51,508 nucleotides of DNA from Kiritimatiellia bacterium (GTDB taxonomy: Bacteria; Verrucomicrobiota; Kiritimatiellia; RFP12; JAAYLN01): contig JAGCUY010000006.1 in NCBI GenBank assembly GCA_017962605.1, positions 1 through 51,508 on the forward strand, written 5' to 3'. Shown here in pieces: positions 1-7,657 of this stretch. The position numbers were made by a program, and so were the translations under genes. Position 1 is the stretch's first letter. The number at the start of each line of letters is the position of its first letter. The notes under the pieces were generated by a model. That model made no database searches, had not been told where the DNA came from, and worked only from the letters and a program-made list of their open reading frames with translations.

Positions 1-203
1 AGCAGGAACAACAGCAGCAGGCGCAGCAACAGGAAGAGAAGGAGGAGAAGGAGCAGCCAAAGCCCGAAGAGGAGGACAAGGAGATTCCCGAGGATGTCGA
101 GGAGGCGCTGCGCCGCGCCATCCAGCGCGAGCGCGAGCACGAAGCCGAAAAGCAGAAGCAGCGCCGCGAACTCCCGCTCCCGCCCAATTCGCGCGACTGG
201 TAG
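1..203 (+). CDS. C-terminal end of a Q/E/K-rich protein (partial, BatC/TPR-like tail)
   Basis: An open frame with codons starting at base 3 enters from the left edge and stops at TAG 201-203, giving about 66 residues. The visible part is a run of Gln, Glu and Lys followed by EEALRRAIQREREHE and a tail ending in PPNSRDW. This charged linker plus a short PP..RDW ending resembles the C-terminus of TPR proteins of the aerotolerance (Bat) group, but the diagnostic TPR region is outside the window. The function is therefore a weak guess. The NAD kinase gene starts 34 bases downstream. Confidence 0.5.
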   Translation, partial: QEQQQQAQQQEEKEEKEQPKPEEEDKEIPEDVEEALRRAIQREREHEAEKQKQRRELPLPPNSRDW

Positions 204-237
204 CGCCATCCAACTTCAACCGACGCATGGAGGGAAA

Positions 238-1131
238 ATGAAAATCGGACTAGTCGTCAACAAGGGCAAGCACCTTGCCCGCGCAATGCTTGAAAGGGCC
301 GCCGCCCATGCGCGCCGGCGCGGCTTCGGCATTGTCTCCAACGCCGAAGCCCCCGCCGCCGACTGCCCATTCTGGGAGTCGCGCCCAGCCCTTGACGGCG
401 GCTTCGACGGCGCCAAGGCCATAATCGTCCTCGGCGGCGACGGCACCCTCCTGAACGCCATCCACCGCATCGGCGCGTCCGCCGCGCCTTTCCTCGGCGT
501 GAACATTGGCTCGCTCGGCTACCTCTCCGCCACCGACGGCGCGCACTTCGAGCAGGCCATCGACGCAGCCCTCGCCGGCGACCTCGACATCTCCCGGCGC
601 CAGATGCTCGCCGCGGCAATCGTCGCCCCCGACGGAACCCGCACCGAGCTGCCCAAGCGCGCCTTGAACGAAATCGTCCTCTACCGCAATACCGGACGCA
701 TCGTCCACATTTCCCTTCTCCTCGACGGCACCCGCGTCACCGACTACTCCTGCGACGGCATCATCGTCGCCACCCCGACCGGATCGACCGCATACTCCCT
801 CTCCGCCGGCGGCCCTCTCGTCATGCCAGGCGCCGGCGCGACAATCGTGAACGTGATCTGCCCCCACGCCCTTTCATCGCGGCCAATTCTCGTCTCCGAC
901 AAGACGCTCGTAACGCTGTGCCCCATCCGCGCCAGCGCGGCGCTATCCATCGCCTTCGACGGCGTGGACGTCGGCGAAATAGCCGTCGGCTCCTCGCTTG
1001 AAATCTTCACCGCCCCCGAGACCGCCTCAATCGCCTTCCTCAAGGGCCACAGCGACTTCGCAATTCTCTCACACAAACTTGGCTGGACAGGCTCCGCGCC
1101 AGAACTCTCGCAGCAAGGAGGCGAACAATGA
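238..1131 (+). CDS. nadK: NAD kinase
   Basis: ATP-dependent phosphorylation of NAD to NADP in the cytoplasm. The 297-residue length is normal for the family. The GGDGT motif is at residues 66-70 (catalytic Asp68). The family NE motif follows (ALNEIVLYR), then the NAD-binding DGIIVATPTGSTAYSLSAGGP-type stretch. The start at 238 is preferred to an upstream in-frame ATG at 94 because GGAGGG lies 5 bases before it, the protein begins MKIGLVVNKG, and the upstream part only reads the neighbouring gene out of frame. The stop overlaps the next start by 4 bases (ATGA), suggesting translational coupling. Confidence 0.95.
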   Translation: MKIGLVVNKGKHLARAMLERAAAHARRRGFGIVSNAEAPAADCPFWESRPALDGGFDGAKAIIVLGGDGTLLNAIHRIGASAAPFLGVNIGSLGYLSATDGAHFEQAIDAALAGDLDISRRQMLAAAIVAPDGTRTELPKRALNEIVLYRNTGRIVHISLLLDGTRVTDYSCDGIIVATPTGSTAYSLSAGGPLVMPGAGATIVNVICPHALSSRPILVSDKTLVTLCPIRASAALSIAFDGVDVGEIAVGSSLEIFTAPETASIAFLKGHSDFAILSHKLGWTGSAPELSQQGGEQ

Positions 1132-1637
1132 ACACCGCTCCCGCAACGCCCTTCTCAGGACGCTATCTCACACTTGAGGAAATGGTTGCCGAGCGCCAGC
1201 GCCTGAAGGCCGCCGGCAAGCGGCTCGTATTCACCAACGGCTGCTTCGACATCCTCCACCTCGGCCACGCCACCTACCTGGCATGGGCCAGGGCGCAGGG
1301 CGACGCCCTCGTGGTGGCCATCAACACCGACGCCTCCGTCCGCCGCAACAAGGGTCCCAAGCGCCCAATCGTCGGGCAGGACGACCGCGCCGCCCTTCTG
1401 CTGGCCCTGCGCTGCGTCGATTACGTCATACTGTTTGACGAGGACACCCCCGAGCGCGTCATCGCCGCCATCGTGCCAGACGTTTTGGTGAAGGGGCGCG
1501 ACTGGGCCGGCAACGTCGTCGGCTCGGACATCGTAGAGGCCGCCGGCGGCGAGGTCAGGCTCGCCGACCTCGTGGCCGGCCGTTCAACCACCGGCATCAT
1601 CGAGCGCGTCCTGGATGTTTACGGCGCAAAAAAGTGA
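1128..1637 (+). CDS. rfaE2: D-glycero-beta-D-manno-heptose 1-phosphate adenylyltransferase (HldE C-terminal / RfaE2 type)
   Basis: Nucleotidyltransferase that would form ADP-heptose for lipopolysaccharide inner core. At 169 residues it is the stand-alone second domain of HldE. The cytidylyltransferase-fold signature FTNGCFDILHLGH is near the N-terminus, followed by KGPKRPIVGQDDRA and VLVKGRDW, all typical of RfaE2. The kinase half (RfaE1) is not in the window. The start overlaps nadK by ATGA, and the 3' end overlaps the next gene by 23 bases. It implies an outer membrane with heptose-containing LPS or a related glycan. Confidence 0.9.
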   Translation: MNTAPATPFSGRYLTLEEMVAERQRLKAAGKRLVFTNGCFDILHLGHATYLAWARAQGDALVVAINTDASVRRNKGPKRPIVGQDDRAALLLALRCVDYVILFDEDTPERVIAAIVPDVLVKGRDWAGNVVGSDIVEAAGGEVRLADLVAGRSTTGIIERVLDVYGAKK

Positions 1638-2229
1638 GCGGGCTGGCTTCAGTCTCGTAGAGCTGCTGACAGCCCTGGCTGTGGCGGCGCTGATCCTGCC
1701 CGCAATCGTGGCCGTCCTGCCACGCGCCTTCGACGCCCTCGTGACCGCCTCGTCCTCTGCACGCGCGGCACGCGCCACCGCCGCCTTTGACGCCGCCTTC
1801 GACCGCGACTTCGCCTCGCTTGTTTCCGCATGCGGCTTCACCGGCGACGGCTCCAGCTGCTCCTTCTGGACAATGCGCCCGTCGTCCTCGGGCACCTTCG
1901 CCCCCGCTCTCGTCGAATACCGTCGCGGCGGGAGCGGCATCGTCCGCACGGAGTTCCCGCTTTCACTCTACACCGACCTTGTCGGCACCAACGCGCCGTC
2001 CACGACACTGCCCGACACCTCTGGAGAAGGCCCTTCCAGGCAACCGGCCACGGATTCCTTCGCCGTAGCCATCTCCCCCTTCCGCTACGGCAAGGCCGAG
2101 GTTCCAAGCGACGTGCCAGCCCTGCCGGAATGGGCAAGCCCCACCAACGCCCCGGCCTCCATCGAGTTCTCCTTCGGCAAAACGGGGCCAACGCCACTGC
2201 GCTTTTATTTTAGGAGGACGTCGCCATGA
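1615..2229 (+). CDS. Prepilin-type protein with N-terminal methylation motif (GspJ-like pseudopilin)
   Basis: 204 residues. After a short leader (MFTAQKSERAG) comes the class III prepilin peptidase site and methylation motif FSLVELL, then a hydrophobic helix (TALAVAALILPAIVAVL). This marks it as a pseudopilin or prepilin inserted in the inner membrane. The rest is a low-similarity globular domain. The next gene is a GspK-like protein, which in type II secretion systems caps the pseudopilus with GspI and GspJ, so GspJ is the best guess. It overlaps the upstream rfaE2 gene by 23 bases and the next gene by ATGA. Confidence 0.75.
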   Translation: MFTAQKSERAGFSLVELLTALAVAALILPAIVAVLPRAFDALVTASSSARAARATAAFDAAFDRDFASLVSACGFTGDGSSCSFWTMRPSSSGTFAPALVEYRRGGSGIVRTEFPLSLYTDLVGTNAPSTTLPDTSGEGPSRQPATDSFAVAISPFRYGKAEVPSDVPALPEWASPTNAPASIEFSFGKTGPTPLRFYFRRTSP

Positions 2230-3077
2230 AGCGCCGCGACTCCGGCAGCATCCTGCTTCTGGCGCTCGTCACCGTCGCCATGGCCTCGCTGTTGGCCGTC
2301 GGCGCATCCGCCGTCCTGCGCGCCGCCATAAGCGAAGTCGGACACCGCCGCAAGGCCGCCGCCAGCAGGCTCGCCGCCATCGAATGCATGGAAGCCTTCG
2401 CCAAGGATGTCCTCGCCATCGACACCAACGGCATCGACCATGTTGGAGAGAAATGGCGGCGCGCTTACCCCGAGGATGCCGAAAACGACGCACCAGTTCT
2501 TGCGCCGGAGTTCCCGGAAACCGACGCCGCCCCGTGCATTGACGAGGAAAGCCGCATCCCCTTGAACGCCGACTGCGAGAAGGCCCTCGCGCATCTCGTC
2601 GCCGCGCGGACTGGCCGACCCAAGGCAGTCGCAGAGGCAATGGCCGCTGAAATCGCCTCGCTTCGGCCATTCCAGCGCCGGGAGTTCATCATGCGGGCGC
2701 CATTGCTCACGCAGGAGGATTACGCGGCCATTGCCCCGTTCGTCACAGCCGCGCCATCGGAGGCCGTGAACGTCAACACCGCATCGCGTCCAGTGCTGGA
2801 GGCGCTCTTCTCGGCCGCAGGGGAGTTCGGCTCCGGCGCGGCGGCGTCACTGGCCCGCAAAATACTTGACTTCCGCAGCGCCGGCGGCCACTTCACTTCG
2901 CTTGACGCCGCAGCCGTCGATTCAGCAGTGGGTGGCATCAACCAGTCCGAGGCCGAAGTCCTCTTATCCGTCTCTTCCTTCCTCTGCATTGAATCGAGAC
3001 ACTTCTCGGCCGCCGTCGGCCCTGTCCTTTTCACCTACGACCGCAAAGCCGCCACATTCCCGCGCCTAGCCTATTGA
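2226..3077 (+). CDS. General secretion pathway protein K-like pseudopilin
   Basis: 283 residues. The N-terminus (MKRRDSGSILLLALVTVAMA) is a pseudopilin-type hydrophobic helix with the altered GspK-style cleavage region (G-S-I in place of G-F-x-L-x-E). Further in are NVNTASRPVLEALF and ARKILDFRSAGGHFTSLDA, the helix-hairpin-helix-like repeats characteristic of T2SSK proteins. It would sit at the tip of the type II secretion pseudopilus. It is coupled to the GspJ-like gene by ATGA. The main T2SS ATPase and secretin genes are not in this window. Confidence 0.8.
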   Translation: MKRRDSGSILLLALVTVAMASLLAVGASAVLRAAISEVGHRRKAAASRLAAIECMEAFAKDVLAIDTNGIDHVGEKWRRAYPEDAENDAPVLAPEFPETDAAPCIDEESRIPLNADCEKALAHLVAARTGRPKAVAEAMAAEIASLRPFQRREFIMRAPLLTQEDYAAIAPFVTAAPSEAVNVNTASRPVLEALFSAAGEFGSGAAASLARKILDFRSAGGHFTSLDAAAVDSAVGGINQSEAEVLLSVSSFLCIESRHFSAAVGPVLFTYDRKAATFPRLAY

Positions 3078-3112
3078 CCCACCATTTTTGCGTGGAATGT
3101 GCCTTCTTTTTT

Positions 3113-3141
3113 TTGCAAAAAGAGGCGCGCACTGCTATCAT
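3113..3141 (+). promoter_or_regulatory. Sigma70-type promoter for the SDR gene
   Basis: TTGCAA (3113-3118), 17 bp spacer, TATCAT (3136-3141). Expected transcription start is near 3148, only about 7 bases before the chosen ATG at 3155, so the leader would be very short. Confidence 0.65.
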
Positions 3142-3154
3142 GGAAGCCTACCAA

Positions 3155-3913
3155 ATGGCAAACATGAACGACATCTTCTCGCTGGCAGGGCACACCGCCC
3201 TCGTCACCGGCTCGTCGCGCGGAATCGGGCGGGCCATTGCTCTGGCGCTAGGCCGCGCCGGAGCCCGCGTCCTTTTCCACGGCGCATCAGATTCCCAGGC
3301 GCTGCGCGACGCCGTAGCCGCCGCTCAGGCCGAGGGCATCGAGTGCGAACAGCGCGTTGCCAACCTCGGCGACAGCGGAGAAACCGCCAGCCTCGCCGCA
3401 GCATGCGCCGACGCCGACATCCTCGTGCTGAACGCATCAGTGCAGAGCTACGGACATCTCGAAAACTTCGGCGAAGACGAGTTCCACCGCATGGTCGAGA
3501 CCAACCTGCGCTCCACCTTCCAGCTGCTGCGGATCATGGGGCCGGCCATGACGGCGCGTGGCTGGGGGCGGATCGTATCCATCGGCAGCGTCAACCAGGC
3601 GCACCCCGCGCCACGCCTCACAATCTACGCCTCAACCAAGGCCGCGCAGAAGGCCGCGATGCTCACCGCCGCCAAGGAGTGGGCCGCGAAGGGCGTCACT
3701 GTGAACACAGTCACGCCCGGCGTCATCACAACCGACCGCAACGCCAAAGTGCTGTCCGACCCATCCTTTGCCGAGCCGCTCCGCGCAAGCATACCGGCGG
3801 GAAGATTCGGAGTGGCCGAAGACTGCGCGGGGATAGTTGTGGCGCTCTGCTCGGACGCCTGCTCATACGTGACCGGCGCCGATGTAATCGTTGACGGCGG
3901 CTTCTCCCTCTAG
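3155..3913 (+). CDS. Short-chain dehydrogenase/reductase (SDR), 3-oxoacyl reductase-like
   Basis: Classical SDR of 252 residues. It has the nucleotide-binding motif TGSSRGIG, the LNAS motif, the catalytic Ser before YASTK (Tyr and Lys of YxxxK), and the VNTVTPGVI segment after it. It would be an NAD(P)-dependent cytoplasmic oxidoreductase; the substrate cannot be read, and sugar or polyol dehydrogenases and FabG relatives look alike. The start at 3155 is chosen because GGAAG lies 8 bases before it and the promoter -10 box overlaps the earlier ATG at 3140, which ought not to be transcribed. An ATG at 3164 is also possible. The gene stands alone between two promoters. Confidence 0.85.
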   Translation: MANMNDIFSLAGHTALVTGSSRGIGRAIALALGRAGARVLFHGASDSQALRDAVAAAQAEGIECEQRVANLGDSGETASLAAACADADILVLNASVQSYGHLENFGEDEFHRMVETNLRSTFQLLRIMGPAMTARGWGRIVSIGSVNQAHPAPRLTIYASTKAAQKAAMLTAAKEWAAKGVTVNTVTPGVITTDRNAKVLSDPSFAEPLRASIPAGRFGVAEDCAGIVVALCSDACSYVTGADVIVDGGFSL

Positions 3914-3915
3914 CC

Positions 3916-3940
3916 GCGCGCCACGCGCGCCGCCGTCTTT
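3916..3940 (+). terminator. Possible weak terminator after the SDR gene
   Basis: GCGCG/CGCGC stem around a 3-base loop, with a TCTTTT run several bases further on. The distance between stem and T-run makes it weak. Confidence 0.3.
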
Positions 3941-3949
3941 TGCTATAAT
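3941..3949 (+). promoter_or_regulatory. Extended -10 promoter for adk-map
   Basis: TGCTATAAT, a consensus extended -10, with no good -35 box. It is followed by a 30-base leader containing GGAG before the adk ATG. Confidence 0.7.
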
Positions 3950-3978
3950 GCCTTTCAACAATCGTTGGAGCTAACACC

Positions 3979-4629
3979 ATGAAGATTATCGTCATTCTCG
4001 GAGCGCCCGGTTCGGGCAAGGGGACGGTTGCCGCGCGGCTCGTCAAGACCCTTCCGCTTAAGCACGTTTCAACCGGCGACCTCCTTCGCGCCGCCGCCGC
4101 AAACGCCGACACGCCGCTCGCCAAGTCCGTCGCCGAGACAATGCGCAAGGGCGAACTCGTTTCCGACGAGATCGTCGGCTCGCTCGTTGTCGAGCAGCTG
4201 GGCAAGTCCGGCGCCGAATATGAATATTTCCTCCTTGACGGCTACCCGCGCAACGAGAAGCAGGCCGCCTTCCTCGAAGCCAAGCTCGCCGAAGGCGGGC
4301 GCAAGGTCGCGAAGGCCGTCTGGTTAGAGGTGCCGCAGGAAGTGCTGGTGGGGAGGCTGTCTGGCCGCCGCACCTGCCCGAAGTGCGGCGCGGGCTTCCA
4401 CGTTGAGACGATGAAGCCCAAAGTCGAAGGCGTCTGCGATGCCTGCGGCGGGGCGCTGGTGCAGCGTCCGGACGATGCACCGGAAAACGTGGCCAACCGC
4501 CTGAAGGTCTATGAGGCCAAGACGGCCTCCCTGCTTGGCTGGTATGAGCAGCGCGGCATCCTCGCGCGCGTGAACGGCGTGGGCGAGGCCGACGCCATAG
4601 CGGCCGCCGTGGCCGACGCCATCAAGTAA
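3979..4629 (+). CDS. adk: Adenylate kinase with zinc-finger LID
   Basis: Interconverts ATP + AMP and 2 ADP. The 216-residue length is typical of long-form Adk. P-loop GAPGSGKGT is at the N-terminus, followed by the AMP-binding HVSTGDLLR and LDGYPRN segments. The LID carries four cysteines, C133-x2-C136 and C153-x2-C156, a complete zinc site as in Gram-positive and many other bacterial Adks. It overlaps map by one base (TAATG). Adk-map without secY is a detached piece of the usual ribosomal-protein operon layout. Confidence 0.96.
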   Translation: MKIIVILGAPGSGKGTVAARLVKTLPLKHVSTGDLLRAAAANADTPLAKSVAETMRKGELVSDEIVGSLVVEQLGKSGAEYEYFLLDGYPRNEKQAAFLEAKLAEGGRKVAKAVWLEVPQEVLVGRLSGRRTCPKCGAGFHVETMKPKVEGVCDACGGALVQRPDDAPENVANRLKVYEAKTASLLGWYEQRGILARVNGVGEADAIAAAVADAIK

Positions 4630-5402
4630 TGAAAATATCGATCAAGAGGGGCCGCGCCATCGAGGGCATGCGCACTGCGGGACGCGTCGCGGCCGAAGTC
4701 CTCCGCGCCTGCCGCGAGGCCGTCGCGCCTGGGGTCACGACGCACGACATCGAAGTTGTCTGCCTGAAGACGGCCCACGCCCTTGGCGCCGAGAGCAGCA
4801 CCATCGGCTACTGCGGCTTCCCTGGCGCGCTTTGCGTGTCGGTGAACGACGAGGTCATCCACGGCATCCCCGGCCCGCGGATAATCCGCATGGGCGACAT
4901 CGTCTCGCTGGACGTCACCATCAACATCGGCGGCTGGCATGGCGACAACGCCGTGACCGTCGCCGTAGGCGAGGTGCCGCCGGAGACGCAGGAGTTGCTG
5001 GATGTCACGCAGCGCGCGCTCTATGCCGGAATCGCGGCGGCGAAGCCGGGACGCCATTTGTCGGATATCTCGGCGGCCGTGGAGAAGGTCGCGCGCGACG
5101 GCCACTGCGGCGTGGTGCGCGAGTTCGTGGGACACGGCATTGGCCACTCCATGCACGAGGAGCCGCAGGTGGCGAATTTCGGACGCCCTGGGCGCGGTCC
5201 GATTCTCGAAGAGGGCATGACCATCTGCATCGAGCCGATGTTCACGCGCGGTTCGCACAAGGTCGAGGTCCTCAAGGACGACTGGACGGTCGTCACCAAG
5301 GACGGCCTCCCGGCGGCGCATTACGAGCATACCGTGCTCATCACCGCCACCGGCGCGGAAATCCTCACACCCCGCGCCGATGACGCCATCTGGCAGTGCT
5401 AG
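4629..5402 (+). CDS. map: Methionine aminopeptidase, type I
   Basis: Removes the initiator methionine from nascent proteins. 257 residues. All five metal ligands of the pita-bread fold are visible in order: Asp in SLDVTINIG, Asp in GDNAVTVAVG, His in GHGIGHSMHEEPQV, Glu in GMTICIEPMF and Glu in YEHTVLIT. There is no N-terminal zinc or SH3 extension. Translation is probably coupled to adk, whose stop codon shares a base with this start. Confidence 0.95.
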   Translation: MKISIKRGRAIEGMRTAGRVAAEVLRACREAVAPGVTTHDIEVVCLKTAHALGAESSTIGYCGFPGALCVSVNDEVIHGIPGPRIIRMGDIVSLDVTINIGGWHGDNAVTVAVGEVPPETQELLDVTQRALYAGIAAAKPGRHLSDISAAVEKVARDGHCGVVREFVGHGIGHSMHEEPQVANFGRPGRGPILEEGMTICIEPMFTRGSHKVEVLKDDWTVVTKDGLPAAHYEHTVLITATGAEILTPRADDAIWQC

Positions 5403-5433
5403 CCGCCTCGTTTGCCCCGATGGCCGCCCGGAC

Positions 5434-5462
5434 TTGCGGAAACGCGGCTGTTTTGGCATAAT
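5434..5462 (+). promoter_or_regulatory. Promoter for the class II aldolase gene
   Basis: TTGCGG (5434-5439), 17 bp spacer, CATAAT (5457-5462), followed by a roughly 60-base leader with AAGGAGA 10 bases before the ATG. Confidence 0.65.
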
Positions 5463-5528
5463 TTAATGCATCAGTTTTCACTTTGGAAACTACTTTTCAC
5501 CTAATAAAAACTAAGGAGAACTCACACC

Positions 5529-6470
5529 ATGATCGTCACCACCAGGGAACTCTTCAAGCACGCCTACGGCAAATACGCGATTGGCGCCTACAACATCAAC
5601 AACCTCGAGCAGACCATGGGGCTTTTCGAAGGCAATGTCCGCTCCAAGGCCCCCTTCATCGTGCAGCTCTCCAAGGGCGCCCGCAACTACACCCACAAGA
5701 AGATGCTCGAGGCCATGATGAAGACGGCCGACGAAATCTTCCCTGACGCGATCTTCGCGGTGCATCTGGACCACGGCGACGAGGCGACCTGCATGGACTG
5801 CATTGACTCCGGCGTTTACTCTTCGGTCATGATCGACGCCTCGGCCTTCCCCTACGAGAAGAACATCGAGATCACGAAGCGCGTCGTTGACGCCGCCCAC
5901 GCAAAGGGCCTGGTCGTCGAGGCCGAACTCGGACAGCTCAAGGGCGTCGAGGAAGACGTCAAGGCCGCCGAGCATGTTTACACGAAGCCTGAAGAAGTCG
6001 TTGATTTCGTGAGCAAGACCGGTTGCGACTCGCTGGCCTGCGCGATTGGCACCTCGCACGGCGCCTTCAAGTTCTCGGGCGACCAGAAACTCCGCTACGA
6101 CATCCTTGAGGAAATCCAGAAGAAGCTTCCGGGATTCCCGCTGGTGATGCACGGTTCCTCCTCGGTTCCTCCGGGAGAAGTCGCGCGCATCAACGCCGCC
6201 GGCGGCGAAATCAAGGGCGCGAAGGGCGTGGACGCCACGCAGTTCCTCGGCGCGGCCAAGCGCGGCGTCACGAAGATCAACATCGACACCGACGGCCGTC
6301 TGGTCTGGTGCCGTGTCCACCGCGAATTCTTCCGCGACCAGCCGGCGAAGTTTGACCTTCGCGATCCTGGCAAGGTCTTCATGAAGGAATACGCCGACTT
6401 CATCTACGAGAAGAACTGCCTTCTCGGCTCGGCCTACCGTGCCGACGAAGTCCGTGCCTCCCTCGCCTAG
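5529..6470 (+). CDS. fba: Class II fructose-bisphosphate aldolase
   Basis: Zinc-dependent aldol cleavage of fructose 1,6-bisphosphate (glycolysis/gluconeogenesis), or a close ketose-bisphosphate aldolase. 313 residues. Metal and substrate motifs are all present: HLDHGD (H79, D81-H82), VEAELG, GTSHG, VMHGSSSVP and the phosphate-binding NIDTDGR. AAGGAGA precedes the start. It is monocistronic, with its own promoter and a strong terminator. Tagatose-bisphosphate aldolases share this scaffold, so substrate specificity is the main uncertainty. Confidence 0.92.
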   Translation: MIVTTRELFKHAYGKYAIGAYNINNLEQTMGLFEGNVRSKAPFIVQLSKGARNYTHKKMLEAMMKTADEIFPDAIFAVHLDHGDEATCMDCIDSGVYSSVMIDASAFPYEKNIEITKRVVDAAHAKGLVVEAELGQLKGVEEDVKAAEHVYTKPEEVVDFVSKTGCDSLACAIGTSHGAFKFSGDQKLRYDILEEIQKKLPGFPLVMHGSSSVPPGEVARINAAGGEIKGAKGVDATQFLGAAKRGVTKINIDTDGRLVWCRVHREFFRDQPAKFDLRDPGKVFMKEYADFIYEKNCLLGSAYRADEVRASLA

Positions 6471-6477
6471 CGAGCAA

Positions 6478-6507
6478 AACCTGCGGCTTCGGCCGCAGGT
6501 TCTTTTT
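6478..6507 (+). terminator. Rho-independent terminator after the aldolase gene
   Basis: A perfect 10 bp stem (AACCTGCGGC / GCCGCAGGTT) around a TTCG tetraloop, followed by CTTTTT. One of the clearest terminators in the window. Confidence 0.93.
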
Positions 6508-6517
6508 CCCACCATCA

Positions 6518-6539
6518 ACAAATAGACAGACAATTTTTA
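6518..6539 (+). repeat. Left inverted repeat of the transposase element
   Basis: A 22 bp sequence (begins ACAAATAGACAG, ends ATTTTTA) whose exact reverse complement lies at 7586-7607. It starts 10 bases after the aldolase terminator and ends just before the transposase ribosome-binding site. Confidence 0.9.
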
Positions 6540-6553
6540 ACAAGGAGGTAACA

Positions 6554-7534
6554 ATGGCAACGGCAAGAATCAAGAACTGCGGGGAGTCCTGGTATCATAT
6601 CGTCAGCAGGACGGCCTTCCAGGAGTTCAAATTCGGCGAGGAGGCGAAGAGTATGTTCGTGGATATGCTGAGAAGGGTGGCCTACTTCTCGGGCATAGAC
6701 GTCCTGAACTACTGCGTTATGACGAACCACTTCCACATCCTGATACATGTTCCCGAAAAGCGGGAGGTGCCGGAGGATGAGCTGCTGAAGAGGATATCGG
6801 CTCTCTATGGCCACGATAACGCGGAGGAGCTGCGCCGGCGGTGGCTGGAGCTGCGGAAGCACAGGATGTCCGGGAAGATGGCGGAGGAGCAGGCGTCGTT
6901 CACGCGGCGCATGGGCGACATCTCACCCTTCATGAAGTGCCTGAAGCAACGCTACTCGATCTGGTTCCGCCACCACAGCCAGGGCTTCGCGGGAACACTG
7001 TGGGAGGGGCGGTTCAAAAGCGTAATCGTGCAGGGGGAGGCCGGGGCGCTATCTGCCGTGTCGGCCTACATCGACCTGAATCCCGTGCGCGCGAAGATTG
7101 TCGACGACCCGAAGGACTACAAGTGGAGCGGCTACGGCGCCGCGCTGGCAGGCGACGGCGCGGCCATGCGCGGGATAGCGCGTGTATTCAATCCAGACGC
7201 AACGGCGAAGGACTTCACCGAAAGCGCGCTGGGGCTTTACCGCGAAATCCTCTATGTCAAGGGCGGCGACGCCATAGACGGTGAGAAGGTGAAGCAGGTC
7301 GCTAAGGAGAAGGGCAAGGTTCCCCTGCCCCTGCTGCTCCGATGCAAGATGCGCCACTTCCTACGCGGGACCTTCGTCGGGTCGGCGGAGTTCGTTGAGG
7401 ACGAGTTCCAGAAGCACAGGGAGCACTTCAGCGTCGGGAGGAAGAAAGGGGCGAGGCCTATCGGCCGGTGCGAGGAGTGGTGCGGGATCAGGCTCTGCAC
7501 GGCAAGGAAGCTGCGCACGGGGGAGACGGCGTAA
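6554..7534 (+). CDS. REP-associated tyrosine transposase-like protein (Y1_Tnp)
   Basis: Single-strand DNA endonuclease-type transposase. 326 residues. The HUH motif is H59-F-H61 within NHFHILIH, and the catalytic tyrosine is Y172 in AYIDLNPVRA, the signature of RAYT/TnpA-REP proteins. The LWEGRFKS segment between them is also typical. The C-terminal 120 residues are a longer, basic extension. An ideal AAGGAGGT ribosome-binding site sits 5 bases before the ATG. It is inserted between two single-gene transcription units. The reading frame is intact, so the protein may be active. Confidence 0.9.
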   Translation: MATARIKNCGESWYHIVSRTAFQEFKFGEEAKSMFVDMLRRVAYFSGIDVLNYCVMTNHFHILIHVPEKREVPEDELLKRISALYGHDNAEELRRRWLELRKHRMSGKMAEEQASFTRRMGDISPFMKCLKQRYSIWFRHHSQGFAGTLWEGRFKSVIVQGEAGALSAVSAYIDLNPVRAKIVDDPKDYKWSGYGAALAGDGAAMRGIARVFNPDATAKDFTESALGLYREILYVKGGDAIDGEKVKQVAKEKGKVPLPLLLRCKMRHFLRGTFVGSAEFVEDEFQKHREHFSVGRKKGARPIGRCEEWCGIRLCTARKLRTGETA

Positions 7535-7585
7535 GAAAAACGGCAACGGCGCAAGATGTTGCGGAGTAGGAAAGAAGATGTGTGA

Positions 7586-7607
7586 TAAAAATTGTCTGTC
7601 TATTTGT
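7586..7607 (-). repeat. Right inverted repeat of the transposase element
   Basis: Exact reverse complement of 6518-6539. It is followed by a small hairpin, GGTGC-TT-GCACC (7615-7626), inside which the -35 box of the next gene lies. Confidence 0.9.
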
Positions 7608-7619
7608 GACAAATGGTGC

Positions 7620-7648
7620 TTGCACCAAGAGCGGCCATCTGATAGAAT
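7620..7648 (+). promoter_or_regulatory. Promoter for the serine hydrolase gene (near-leaderless)
   Basis: TTGCAC (7620-7625), 17 bp spacer, TAGAAT (7643-7648). The ATG at 7658 lies only 9 bases after the -10 box, so the mRNA would start within about 0-3 bases of the start codon. Confidence 0.7.
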
Positions 7649-7657
7649 CGTTCTTAT

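Larger units (their letters stand above)
6518..7607 (+). mobile_element. RAYT/Y1-transposase element bounded by 22 bp inverted repeats
   Basis: A 1.09 kb unit with a single Y1 (HUH) transposase gene between perfect 22 bp inverted repeats. Both repeats are followed outward within a few bases by ATGGTG. Classical IS200/IS605 elements have subterminal hairpins, not inverted termini, and RAYT genes are usually flanked by REP palindromes, so this arrangement is unusual. No second copy of the repeat was seen in the window. Confidence 0.7.

Noticed and set aside
94..237. N-terminal extension of NAD kinase
   Set aside because: It is Arg/Ser-rich, overlaps the Q/E-rich gene in another frame, and the family start with a ribosome-binding site is at 238.
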